Shown in pieces: positions 50,229 through 60,925 of a stretch of 64,000 nucleotides of DNA. Source of the stretch: Doris montereyensis. Its lineage: Eukaryota; Mollusca; Gastropoda; Nudibranchia; Dorididae. Where the stretch lies: the NCBI GenBank assembly GCA_037039925.1, contig JAXRKP010000118.1, positions 376,001 to 440,000 on the forward strand, given 5' to 3'. The position numbers were made by a program, and so were the translations under genes. Numbering within the stretch: the first letter of the stretch is position 1; each line of letters starts with the position of its first letter. Below the pieces are notes generated by a model. It was given only the letters and a program-made list of their open reading frames with translations. It was not told where the DNA came from and ran no database searches.

Positions 50229-50422
50229 GTAAAGATTGTGAACAGTACTGAGTTATTGGAAATTTTGAATTCAAGTAAGAATCAGAAAGTGTCTCCTTGC
50301 GTCCTTGTGATGTTTTATGCTCCATGGTGTTATTTTTTGTGCCAGGACAGCTCCCTATTACAATGCCTTAGCAAGGGCATTCCCACAGCTCAATATCCTT
50401 GCCGTGGACACCTCGCACTTCA
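50229..50422 (+). CDS. TXNDC15: TXNDC15 homologue, exon 2 (first half of thioredoxin fold)
   Basis: After a strong acceptor (TTTTTTCAG) the frame reads V-K-I-V-N-S-T-E-L-L, then V-L-V-M-F-Y-A-P-W-C-Y-F, the beta strand and active-site start of a thioredoxin fold. The frame then changes: dropping one T from the T6 run at 50333-50338 gives W-C-Y-F-C-A-R-T-A-P-Y-Y-N and on to F-P-Q-L-N-I-L-A-V-D-T-S-H-F, which matches the family. So a one-base homopolymer insertion is the simplest reading, and with it the active site is a full C-x-x-C. Exon end at 50422 (GTTAGT) keeps phase with exon 3; the stronger-looking donor GTGAGT at 50427 does not. It joins exon 3 as H-F-T-L-N-A-R-F-G. Confidence 0.8.
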
Positions 50423-50889
50423 GTTAGTGAGTATTTCAATGATGGATTTTCTCGAAAGTTACGTTATTCAATGGGATTAAAATGATTTAATTTACCTGAC
50501 AACCACCTCATGAAATGAAGTTGAAAATTTCTATTTTCCATTTCTGTCTGCTTTATACTCTTCTTTTTTAAATTGCATGATAATGTACTCATAAGAAATC
50601 ACTTAAAGAATCGTGACAGTCTTATGTCTTTTGCTCATATCGACAAATAATAAGCTTTTTTTTTACTGGACAGAATTCTCAAGAGAGCATCAAGAAAATA
50701 TTGTCATTGCATATGTATTGCTTTCCACTTTCTAAAAACCCTGCATAACATTGTCACTTTGAATAATAGGAAGACCACTTTTCTATCCTGACCAACCCCG
50801 CTCCTTCATTTTCTTATGAATTTCTGCCCAAGGCTTACACGTATGATAAGATCATTATATGATGGACTGTCACTGTAATTGATAGTATA

Positions 50890-51110
50890 GCTCAAATGTG
50901 GCACTTAGATTGGTTGTCTGTATCAAGGGGTATAAGAAAAGATTGTATCTTGTTGCCACATCTGTTCAAACAAGTGCAATCAGTTGGCAAAAATAGACAT
51001 GGAGGAGGAGGTCATGGAAATGGCGAGCAATTTTTAGTACCTAAGTGCCAAAATCGAGGTCAGTGGAAACAAATAACTCCAGAGATTTGATGTGTGCTCA
51101 AGCTAAAGAT
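50890..51110 (+). pseudogene. LINE reverse-transcriptase scrap in TXNDC15 intron 2
   Basis: D-W-L-S-V-S-R-G-I-R-K-D-C-I-L-L-P-H-L-F is RT motif B with substitutions. It is followed after a deletion by E-Q-F-L and L-S-A-K-I-E-V-S-G-N, the Y-L-G-A-x-I-x-x-x-G segment that normally lies about 100 residues further on. Confidence 0.6.
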
Positions 51111-51150
51111 TAGAATAATAACCTTTGGAATGAGATAGTAAAAATCCTTT

Positions 51151-51425
51151 AAGGCCATTATGGCACATAGAGCTAGAGCTTATCCCAGTTTGTATTGTGT
51201 GAAATGGAACATGTACTTTACTAATACATTGCCTCCTTGATAGGATGCTAGTCTGTTATAGGTTTACTTCCCAGTGTTGATGTTGGTACCCATTTCCCCT
51301 TGAGTTGAGTGGGGAAAGGCATGTTAAGTGTCCTTCTCAAAGGAAACAATGTCTGGCCAAACATTGCCAGAATTTGAACCCAGAACCTCACTATCCGTGC
51401 GGTAACCTAACTGTAAGCTACTGTT
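51151..51425 (-). mobile_element. tRNA-derived SINE, copy 3
   Basis: AGGCCATTATGGC at the left tail, TAGGATGCTAGTCTGTTATAGG in the body and AATTTGAACCCAGAACCTCA near the right (B box on the minus strand GGGTTCAAATTC). Same orientation as copies 1 and 2. Confidence 0.75.
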
Positions 51426-52461
51426 ACGTGATTTGAAATGAGATTGTACCGAAATTTAAAAATATATATATCCTAGGTCATGAAAGCAAGGAATGAAATA
51501 GTATTGGGAAGAATTAAAATGTTTCCCATTGACTTCTCAACAACATGGGGCATAAAAGGGGAGACTAATTGTTGTAGCCACATATATAAAGAGACATGCA
51601 AGAATGATAAAACTTACATTGGATGCAAAAACATTGGGCAGAATAGGAACAGGAGACAAATTTGCAGATTGAACAAGACATTTGGACTGGCCGGCAGTGG
51701 CAGCAACAAAGACCGAAGATTGGCTGCTAACCATTGGCATTTTCATGCAAGGATTTAGAAGCAATGTCCTTAGAGGATAGATCATAAATGGTCATTTGAT
51801 ATACATTTATTTGCTTATATGTTCTCTTAACTAGACTTAATCTGTAATATCAAAACAATAGTTAGATTTGGGATCATAAAAGCAAGAGAAAGCGTGAATG
51901 TCTGTAACTGTAACACACTGAATGTATTTCAATTATACTTCTTCATCTAGTCGCATACTGTACTTGCTACACTCATTTTTTTTCCGTGAATGAAATTTTA
52001 ACTTTTCCGATTACTATTCGTAGATGAAACTTAGCACTGAGTAATACACTGTAGATGAGACATAACATTTTATAGGCAAAAACTGGACCTACCAAATGGA
52101 GTATGGGGGCAGAGTTGTTGACATGACATGTGAAAGTATAGGAAGAATACTCTCATATGTTGTGAGGTTCACGATGAAGCCTGGTGAATTTCACAGCAAA
52201 CATTTGTATGATTATGCATACCAACACACCATCTAGCAGCAAATTGTTGGGGGGGGTCAGGTGGAGACAATCAACTATTCTCTCACTTAATAAACACAAC
52301 AGACATCTATAGAAAGCTCTATATGATACATATTATGTTCTATAGGTCAGTTTTTAGTTTTAATAGCCTCTTTTCATCCTGAATTAGATACTATCATGTC
52401 ATCATCTTGTAAATGGGAAGATTAAAAGGTATTCATACAATGCATTTGTCTTCATCTGCAG

Positions 52462-52590
52462 CCCTCAATGCTAGATTTGGTACTGTGGCAGTACCAAACG
52501 TGATGCTTTTCCATTCAAGGTCTGCAGTTCGATACAACCACACTGTCCGAGATTTAGATCACTTTGTTCAGTTTGTCACTAACAATACAG
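52462..52590 (+). CDS. TXNDC15: TXNDC15 homologue, exon 3 (second half of thioredoxin fold)
   Basis: The acceptor CTGCAG ends at 52461. The frame gives L-N-A-R-F-G-T-V-A-V-P-N-V-M-L-F-H, containing the conserved cis-proline segment of thioredoxin folds (V-A-V-P) in the form typical of TXNDC15 (R-F-G-T-V-A-V-P-N). It continues R-Y-N-H-T-V-R-D-L-D-H-F-V-Q-F-V-T-N-N-T, with a possible N-glycosylation sequon. The exon ends at 52590 before GTAGGT in phase 1, matching exon 4. No frame problem in this exon. Confidence 0.92.
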
Positions 52591-52667
52591 GTAGGTGTTG
52601 CAGACCATCCAAAATTTCCATTAGTCAAGACTTAATACCAAAAGTGGCAAAGTTCCTTCGAGTCTGT

Positions 52668-52900
52668 TATGGCCGTGTCCTGATTTTTACAACATGAAGG
52701 GGAAAATACATTGCCTCATGGACAGGGTGCTAGTTTGTCACAAGTTTCACTCTCCAATTGTTGCTGGTACCCATATGCCCTTGGGCTGAGCTGGAAAAAG
52801 CATCTTTAATTAATTAGTGTTTTTGCCAAGGAATCCAACGTTTAAAAGTAGCTTTGTCAGTGATTCAAACCCTGTACATCGGGAACCCATGGGCTACCAA
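52668..52900 (-). mobile_element. tRNA-derived SINE, copy 4 (diverged)
   Basis: TTATGGCCGTGTCC tail side, GACAGGGTGCTAGTTTGTCAC body, and TGATTCAAACCCTGTACATCGGG toward the head (minus-strand B-box-like GGGTTTGAATCA). Confidence 0.65.
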
Positions 52901-53209
52901 AGACACAGATTTAATGTTACAATATTTAACTAAAATGAATGATATAAACAAACCATCGCCAAATCCTCTTATAGAGAAGTTTTGTATTGTTGTCATGGAG
53001 GGTTGTCTCACATTAACATCGTGATTAAGGTACGGCCACTCATACTGGAGTGCCATGTTTGGTTATGAGTAGGAATGTTTGGACTATTTTTCTGAAACTA
53101 CTTGTCAGGTGAATAGTAACTTCCTAATCTGCAGTTGGTTTGACCTAGCCTTTGGTCTAGTCCATTTTACCAAAATCTCTTTGGTCACTGGCCATACTTG
53201 ATGTATATA

Positions 53210-54138
53210 CAGCGCAATCCCCGATAACGACATCTCTGAAAAACGACAATCCCGATAGCGACATGGATCCTGGTCTCGTTTTTTTGCTATATATCATTAG
53301 TAAAAAAACCTCCGAATAGCGACGTGAAACCTCCCAATAACGACATAAGTCTAGCCATAAACAATACATTTGACATGAAAATTTGATCAATATTGACAAA
53401 ATTGAGACGTATTCTTAGCAATGAAAACACTTCTTTTCGGCCAATGACAACGTGTGAAACCCATGTTCTTAGCCAATGAAAACACTTCTTTTTCGGCCAA
53501 TGACAACACTACAGCAAGTGCTTCAAATGTTCCTATTACTGATGCGGCGACTGAGGAGCTGACTGCCCTGTTGAGCCGAATAGACGACATTGACATTAGT
53601 CCCGATGAGTATGTCAACATTGACGAAGACTTGGCAGTGAACGATGGGGTATCTGTTGATACCGTTATTGACAGCATCAAAGAAAAGAGAGCAGCAACCT
53701 GACGGCGATGATGCAGACGACGATGAACCTGACCCACTTGTGACAGGCAGTGATGCGCACACGGCACTACAAACCCTAAAACGTTTAAGCCCTGCAACAC
53801 AAAGATGGTGACCGGTTATTTGGCTTGCTGTTTGAGATGGATGAGCAAGTGGCACACATGGTTAACAGCTCCAAGGTGCACTCTGGCATAAGAGATTATT
53901 TCTCCATCTCTGAGGGTACCAAGGCCGTGACAACCAACTAGTAAACCCATCTGCTGGCTCTACCAACCCCACCCCCACACACCGGCCCTTTTCAGGGCCC
54001 TACCACATCTTCCCAATTGACTAGCCTCACTTGTAACGCCCTTTCGCTCGCCATTTTGAAAAATTCTGAATAACGACATCCTCCGATAACGACATGATTG
54101 TTCGGTCCCGAGCGATGTCGTTATTGGGGATTGCACTG
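53210..54138 (+). mobile_element. Internally deleted Tigger/pogo-like DNA transposon
   Basis: Inverted ends CAG(C/T)GCAATCCCC(G/A)ATAACGACAT begin at 53210 and end at 54138, each flanked by TA, the pogo/Tigger target. Several (G/A)ATA(A/G)CGACAT copies near both ends look like transposase-binding subterminal repeats. 53454-53702 is a short frame (D-I-D-I-S-P-D-E-Y-V-N-I-D-E-D-L-A-V), followed in another frame by an acidic D-D-A-D-D-D-E-P-D stretch. This resembles the acidic C-terminal tail of Tigger transposases. The DNA-binding and DDE domains are missing. Length 929 bp. Confidence 0.8.
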
Positions 54139-54451
54139 TAATATACAGGGAGGGAGGTGCGGAGGCAAGCAGACAGGCAGACTGATAGACATCAGTCAGA
54201 CAGAGGGTATAAAAATTCATCTGGTCATTTGCGTTTTAAAAATATTTTTTCTCTTTGAAGAAAATTCCAGGAAACAAGTTGAAATACTGATAGAGGGTAG
54301 AATTATTATAAGTTTACCTTATTGAAAAATTGTATGTGTCTACACAGCAATAAGAGTTCTAAGACATTTGTGTTGCTATGTTATTTTTGTTACTAATTCA
54401 AGTTCAACGTTTTTTCTTGTACTTTTACTTTCATTTTGTCATTCCATTCAG

Positions 54452-54660
54452 GTTTGGAGCCCAACAAATCTATCACTGTGGAGTCTTGTGACTATGAAGG
54501 ACCTCTTTCTAGTCAAGTTGTACAGAAACGATTGGTTGCTTTGGCTTGCTGGGCTTTTGTCATCATATGCTCAAGTTATCGTTTCATTGGAAGTTTGTAT
54601 GGTCAAGCTTTTATTGCAAAGGTCAGAGTATTATGGCAGGAGCATCAGCATATAGAATGA
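54452..54660 (+). CDS. TXNDC15: TXNDC15 homologue, last exon (membrane anchor)
   Basis: After TTCCATTCAG the frame gives G-L-E-P-N-K-S-I-T-V, then Y-E-G-P-L-S-S, one hydrophobic helix L-V-A-L-A-C-W-A-F-V-I-I-C-S-S-Y, and a short cytosolic tail ending W-Q-E-H-Q-H-I-E before TGA (54658-54660). A G-P-L-x-S motif ahead of a single membrane helix and a Q-E-H-x-x-E-like end is the layout of vertebrate TXNDC15. AATAAA at 55260-55265 could be the polyadenylation signal. Confidence 0.9.
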
Positions 54661-55861
54661 ATGGATGAATGAATGGTGATAAATTATTCTATGATGGTCT
54701 GTACTAAGGTAAATGCCTTTCCTATGTATGATGCTATGATATAAATGGAGGTTGAACTGATGACAAGTATATATACAGCAATTTGTGATGTGAATTTCTG
54801 ACCTTGTGCATGCATTCCTGTGAAACTGATATTTTTCTTTGGTAGTGAAAGTATTTTTGAAAAGCCTTGGTGACCAGTGTGCACAAGAGTTGGCATCCAT
54901 GGGAAATGACTATGGCAATATGGCCTGCTTCCCATTGAAGGTGTGTCCTAATGAGAAGAAGAAAAGTCCATTTTGGCACAGATGGAATGTCTATAACATA
55001 TTTTGTTAGTAGCAGATTGTTTTGTGCGTGTCCATCTATTAAGTCTTTTGATACTGTATAATTTAATGCTGGTTTATGTTTTATCAGATTATATTTCTTG
55101 TTTGTGACCTACATGCTGTATGTAAAATTGGGAGGAAAATGTTGATTTCTTTAAGTAAGACAGACAGATTAAAAGTGAAGTTGGTAGTCAAATTGGGAAG
55201 ATTTTAATTTCATGCATACTTTTTGTTGAAAATGAAATTGTTTAATTTTTTTAATGTTTAATAAATTCTACCATTTAATCTTCAATCAATAATTTTGTTT
55301 CGTGCATTTTTATGTTATGTTGATATAAATCCATGATAGTCAAATTATTGAAACTCACTTATGTGAAAGGGCCCATTTGCACCAGGTTAGCTAAACACAA
55401 TGCCAACAGACAACACTGTTTGCAAATCAATTTCATTCCCCAGATATGCTCTTTTTACTTTTATTTTAATCAAAGTTCTGTGAAAAGCGGAGGGAGATGT
55501 CCTTTCTCATATTTATCAATCAAAAGTATCTAATACAAGGTTCTCTAAGGAATTAGGGCTGCTTTCATGGAATGTAAAATAAAGTTCAGAAAGAATCAAA
55601 GAAATATTAAGGAATGAAACTTTGATGTAAGTAATTGATGATTGATTAAAATAAGAATGAGAAAGAAATGAAAGAAGCATCGAAAAAAAAAAGGTGTGAT
55701 TGGTTCTTCAAAATAGCAAAAGAAACCACATAACCATGGTTTTCAGCTTAAAAGCGATCATACAATTACAACCTGAATGTTTACTGAGTTCCACCACTAC
55801 TGCCAAACCTTATCTCCTGACCAAACATTATCTTCAAACAATAGCGTAATTTTTTTTTTTT
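54661..55861. other. TXNDC15 3' UTR and downstream gap
   Basis: No other gene recognised. Confidence 0.5.
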
Positions 55862-57722
55862 TTGCTTTTGAGTTTAGGTTTTTGCTTTTAGTATGTACAT
55901 GAGTAACTGTCAAAATACAGTCATCCTATATCATTGAAAAGTTTGTAACGTCTTTGGTTGCCATAGAAACGGCTGCCATCTTGAATGTTGACTCAATTTT
56001 CAAAATCTATTTTCTCCTGAGTCATGAATAAAATCACTCAAACCTTGCAGATCGTCTTTTTCCATTCAATATCTAAAGAGTCACGTTGGTTTTTTTTAGA
56101 TATTTTGGATAGTTTTTTTTTAATGAATTTGGAAAATACTATATATCGTGAATGTACAAAATTATTACAACAAAAAAATTCTCAAAAAAGTTTACAATGT
56201 GTTAAAAAAACCAACGTCATTCTTTTAACATTGACAAGAGAAACCTGTGTGCCAAATATAATACAAATCGTTCAGTAAATGACGGAGGAGATAGAATTTT
56301 AGTGTGAAAACTACATTTCGAGAAAAATGCATGTAAAAAAATCAAAAAAAATAACACAAAACAAACGCTTCAGATGGGTTTCCCTTGTTGTAGCAGCCCC
56401 TTACTCTTTCGGCAGTCTCTGGCATTGTTACTTATGTAAATAGGATTATAAATCTAGGTTTAGATGTACACTGTTGTGAAAACAGACGTCAAAATGACCA
56501 GTGTTTTTTCCCTCTATATCCTATGCGTGTGCGCGTGTTTACATTCACACTGATGCGCAACACCTCTTATATCACACAGAGATGGGAGACGCATATATCG
56601 GTGTCGGCAAAATGAGGTCAAGTCGTGTGTTGCCACATTTGGCGATTCACTGCCAATATACGTGTTTTTACTGCCATTTCTCAGTCAAGGGTAATTTACG
56701 TCAAAATTTTGATTGTTTTTACCTACCCTCTCTAGTTTGTTAAGAAAATTATACGTCAATGATCGTTTTACCCGATTATGCAAAGAACAGAAAATTAACC
56801 ATTTGGTCCAAACCTGCCAGCCCAGGTGTCTCCCCCCCCCCCCCCCTTTAACACAGAATCATAATAATGATATTAATATGCCATGTAGCTTAAGGACCTG
56901 GATTAGTGAGAAGATGGCACTGAAAACCATTATAAGAGGCCAGTTATCTCCGCACAGCCCTACATCTGGTCTCTCGACACGCCCTCTCGCCGACTAGACC
57001 TTGCATTGAATGATGTAAAGGTGAAGGTCACTGGTGATGAATTTGTGAACACGTGAACAAGTGTAAGAATAGAGGAAATAAAACAAAAAACTGGTAATTA
57101 TGCGTCTATTTTCACAATAGGTCACATTTAAACCTACATTTACAATCCTATTTACATTAGTAACATTTACAGAGACCGTCGAAAAAGTAAGGGGCTGCTA
57201 AAGAAGGGAGCCTGTCTGAAGTGTCTTTTTAAAAATTTTTATTTTGATTTCTTTGTTCACATTGTTATCTCAATGTAGTTTTTTCCCACTAAATTTCTAT
57301 CTCCTCCGTAATTTAGGAGACCGATTTGTATAATATTTGGCTCACAGGTTCCTTGTCGTCAATGTTAATAGAATCGTTGTTTTTTGGATATCTTGTAAAC
57401 TTTTTGAGAACATTTTTTTTGGTAATAAAAATGTCATTTTTGCATATAAACTATGTTATTTTCAAAAATTCACAAAAAAAACCCTATCCAAAATATCTGA
57501 AAAAACATGCGTCCTCTTTAGATATTGAATGGAAAAGACGATCTGCACAGGTTTTTATTGATTTTATTCATAACCAATTTTGAAAATTGGGTCAAAATCT
57601 CAAGATGGTACGTTTCCTTGGCAACCAAGGGCGCTACAAACTGCAATGTTATAGGATGACAATATTTTGACAGTTACTCATATATATGCTTAAATCAAAA
57701 ACCCTTACTCTAAAGCAAAAAA
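55862..57722. mobile_element. Foldback element 2 with arms of about 620 bp
   Basis: Arms 55862-56490 and 57102-57722 are inverted copies with clear but moderate identity. Matching landmarks include GAGTAACTGTCAAAATA, GTCATCCTATA, TTGGTTGCCA, GCAGATCGTCTTTT, CCATTCAATATCTAAAGA, TAGCAGCCCCTTACT and TGTAAATAGGATT. The 611-bp spacer has an 80-codon frame (56501-56743) with no recognised domain and a C15 run at 56832. No target duplication or transposase was seen; the class is unknown. A single diverged arm-like copy lies near 48820-49340. Confidence 0.8.
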
Positions 57723-57799
57723 ATGCTTCAGGATTGCCCCACAACACAAGTTAAAGCCAGAACGTTTCTGTTCTAAATTTTCCCAACTATAATTTACAC

Positions 57800-57880
57800 T
57801 CTGAAACGCTTAATCCGAATTTCATGGGACGAGACATTTCTTTTCGGATTAAGCATTTTTCGGACTATAAGCAAGATCAA
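57800..57880. repeat. Short inverted repeat, Tigger-type fragment
   Basis: GCTTAATCCGAA (57808-57819) and TTCGGATTAAGC (57843-57854) are exact inverted copies; TAATCCGAA/TTCGGATTA ends are common in pogo/Tigger elements. Confidence 0.45.
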
Positions 57881-57984
57881 GTCAATTGTAGTGACACTGG
57901 CAACTTAATTTTGTGTAATGTCTTGACCAACACCAAACATCAGGCATGAGAAACATTGTGTGCTATATTATGTTTATTAACGTG

Positions 57985-60865
57985 CATTACTTATACTGAT
58001 TTAGCTATTCTATTGTCATTCATTCTGTTAAAATTCTCAAACCCTCTCAGATGATTTATTTCTAATTTAGTTTTTATGCCATCTGCGTTGGTTATTGTTG
58101 TGTTTCTGATTTTGTCTTTTTTAGTTTTCTCTTCTGCTCCTCTTAGGTGTTTCATTACAGCTGCCTGTACTCTACTGTATTCCTATTGTCTGTCCAGGTA
58201 TCACTGCCATAGAGGAGAGTAGGACAATAAACTGTGTTGTATACTGCCAATTTGGTTTTGTTGACAATTCTTGTTTACCTACAAATGCCTTTCCTAGATG
58301 GTTATATATTGCACTTGCCTTTTGGATTTTCTGGCTGATTTCTTCTCTTAGTTTTTCCTTCTGAGTTAATCATTACTTCTAACTTCTAGGTAATTGTAGT
58401 TTTGCACTTGTTCTAAATTCTCCTGGCAAGAATTTAATATTTTGTGCTTTAGCTTCCCTAGTTACAGGTATTGTTTTTGTTTTTCTTTGCATTTACTCTC
58501 ATTCCTCTTTTATTGAATTCATTTTTCATCATGTTGATATTCGTAAATATGTGGTCTTATACCCTTCTTCCTGGTCTAAATCCACTCTGGAGTTCTTTAA
58601 TCTGATCCTCTACTCTTTTCTTTAGTCTCATTTTCAGTCTCCTGGCATACACTTTTCCTGGTATTTCATAATTTGGTAATTGTAAATATGTGGTCTATAC
58701 CCTTCTTCCTGGTCTAAATCCACTCTGGTGTTCTTCAGTCTGATCATCTATTCATACACATACACGCATACACTTTTCCTGGTACGCTAAGTAGTGATAT
58801 CCCTTTATAGTTTGAGTATTCCATAGTTGATCCTTTCTTGTGTATTGGTACTACCATTCCATCTTCCAGTCGCTTGGCATCTCTTTAGACTTCCATGCTT
58901 GTTGACATATTGCATGTAGTAGTTTGTTTGCCTCTCTCCTTGGTTTTTAATCATTTCTGGATAAACTTGATCTGCTCCTGGGGCCTTTCCTTATTTCACT
59001 TTTCTTAAAGCTGTTTGGAGTTCTTCCATTGACATATCTACATCTTCAGCTGTCTCATCTGGAATACTTGTTACTCTTACCAATTGATCTTTACTCCTTG
59101 TTTCAGATGTTCTGGAGCAATTATGTAATTGTTGAAAATACTTTCTCCTGTTTCCAAGATTTTGCTGTCTCCTTTCATTATTTCTCCTTTGGCATTCTTA
59201 ATTTGTCGTATTGGGCATGCTTTGGTCTTTTCTCATGCTCTTCATTGCTCCCTAGAACAGCATTTGATTTCCTTGATGGCTTTCTTGAAGTCTTTGTCCA
59301 AACTCTTCCCACTGTTTCTGTTTTGCTTTCTAACTTCCTCTTTGGCGATAGTTCTTTTACTCATGTAATCTATCCTATCCTTTGGCCTCTTTGTTTGCAA
59401 GTATTTCTTTCAGGCACCCTTCTTTCCTTTGATCTTAGTCTTGACATTCTCATTCCACCATGTTGTTCTTTTCCTATCTCCTTTAATTTGTTTCCTCCCA
59501 CAGCCGAGGAGTGTTTTTTTTTTTATACATTTGCCACTTTTCTTCTATTGTGCTATCATTCAGATCCATCTGCCTTTCACTGGTAAATCTTTTTATACTG
59601 GGTTGGTATATCTGTTTTACTATTGGTTTATGTAGTTCTTCGATTTTAAGTTTAGTAGCTTTCTTCTCTTTCCTTTTCTGTTTTGTTTTCGTCAGTTAGT
59701 AATCTCCTTTTGGCAATCACTAGGTGATGATCATTTAATATTTCAGCTCCTCTGTTTACTCTTGCATCCATTGTACTATAAAAAATTGTGCTGCCAACTA
59801 TTATGTAGTCTATGATTGACTTTTCACATCTGCTTTTATGTACTCTTGTATATTTGTGGATATAATCTTTATGAGGAAAAAATGTGTTGTCTATTTTCAT
59901 GTTATTCTTAAGGCAAATTTTCTATTAGTCTCTCTCCATTTGGATAAGTTGTTGTCTCTCCTTCTTTACCTATTACTCCTCCTGATGTTTCTACATTGTT
60001 ACCTACTCTAGCGTTTAAATCTTCTTAAAGCATTAGTTCCTGTTTGGGTTTGAGATTTTCTGCAGCTATTTGTAAATTGTTTTCGAAGATATCTTTTTAT
60101 TCTTTGGGGCATCTCCGTTTCATAAGCTATTATTAATTTAATTTCTCGTCCTTTTGATTTAATATTTACCTCTAATAGCCGTGGACTTATAAAATTCCAA
60201 CTTTCAAGTAGCTTTTCATGCCTCGTATTAGTCTTATGCATTAGGAGATCTACTTCTGCTCTAGCTCTATCTTTGACATCTACTCCGGAGCAGAATAAAA
60301 TATGATTTGGTCCTACATTTTCTATTCCTTGTCCTTTTTTCTTTGTTTCTGTAATGGCCAAAATGTCTACTTGAAATTTTCCATTTTTTCAGCTTATTCT
60401 AACTTTTTTTCCATTTATAACTCTAATATTCCATGATTTAAAAATCAGTCCGTGTTCTTTTCCAGAGTCGTCGAAAGTTCAAGCCGGGTATATCATCATG
60501 TTTAGTACTTTGATTCAATGGGTTTTGGATTAGTAGGGAATTGGCCCACTGTGCCCTAAGTAGATGGTGGGGCTGCCACCTTGAGGCCCCTACCAGGCCT
60601 TGTTATTTTCTGTCAGGGTTAACTCCCTTAGACTTTGGTTGCCCAAAAGTAGCCTGCAAGGCGGCAGGTTGTTATTTATGTCAGGGTTAACTCCCTTAGC
60701 CTTTGGTTAATAAAGACCGACCTGCAAGGCAGCAGGTTGTTTTCTGTCAGGGTTAACTCCCTTAGCCTTTGGTCAACCAAGACCCGCCTACAAGGCAGCA
60801 GAAGACTCATAGAGGGCAGGACCGTCAAATCCCGTACAGATGCTTACCTGTCCACTGCTCGGGTT
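57985..60865 (-). pseudogene. Monomer-family LINE, copy D (5' UTR to near C-terminus)
   Basis: Read on the minus strand from 60865: three 5' monomers, then endonuclease at about 60500-59680 (A-I-T-E-T-K-K-K-G-Q-G, L-M-H-K, W-N-F-I-S-P-R-L, H-K-D, R-C-E-K-S-I-I-D-Y-I-I-V, D-H-H-L-V-I-A-K). The linker and RT follow to about 58010 with P-T-L-L-Y-G-S near 58225, and homology ends after N-R-M-N-D-N-R near 57990. A segment of the RT around the 'R-x-Q-x-G' area is partly duplicated (58545-58615 and 58679-58750). Frameshifts are frequent. The open frames on the plus strand over this stretch are antisense shadows. Confidence 0.85.
60600..60840 (-). promoter_or_regulatory. Tandem 5' UTR monomers of LINE copy D
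   Basis: GTTAACTCCCTTAG at 60618, 60686 and 60752 (periods 68 and 66), each followed by CTTTGGTT/C and (C/T)TGCAAGGC(A/G)GCAG. Same unit as at 17270-17490 and 29505-29580. Confidence 0.65.
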
Positions 60866-60925
60866 AATTAACTATGGGTTCAAAACCAGACTGCTATCAA
60901 TTACACAGAGAGAGGAAATAATTAC

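Larger units (their letters stand above)
50423..52461 (+). other. TXNDC15 intron 2
   Basis: Contains a LINE scrap (50890-51110) and SINE copy 3 (51151-51425). 51430-52440 has no recognised content. It ends TCTTCATCTGCAG. Confidence 0.65.
52591..54451 (+). other. TXNDC15 intron 3
   Basis: GTAGGT at 52591 to TTCCATTCAG ending 54451. Carries SINE copy 4 and a Tigger-like element. Confidence 0.7.

Noticed and set aside
59029..59586. Hydrophobic 185-codon plus-strand frame resembling a membrane protein
   Set aside because: Antisense of the minus-strand LINE linker (lysine-rich sense strand gives Phe/Leu-rich antisense). The same shadows occur at 17795-18235 and 32430-33065.
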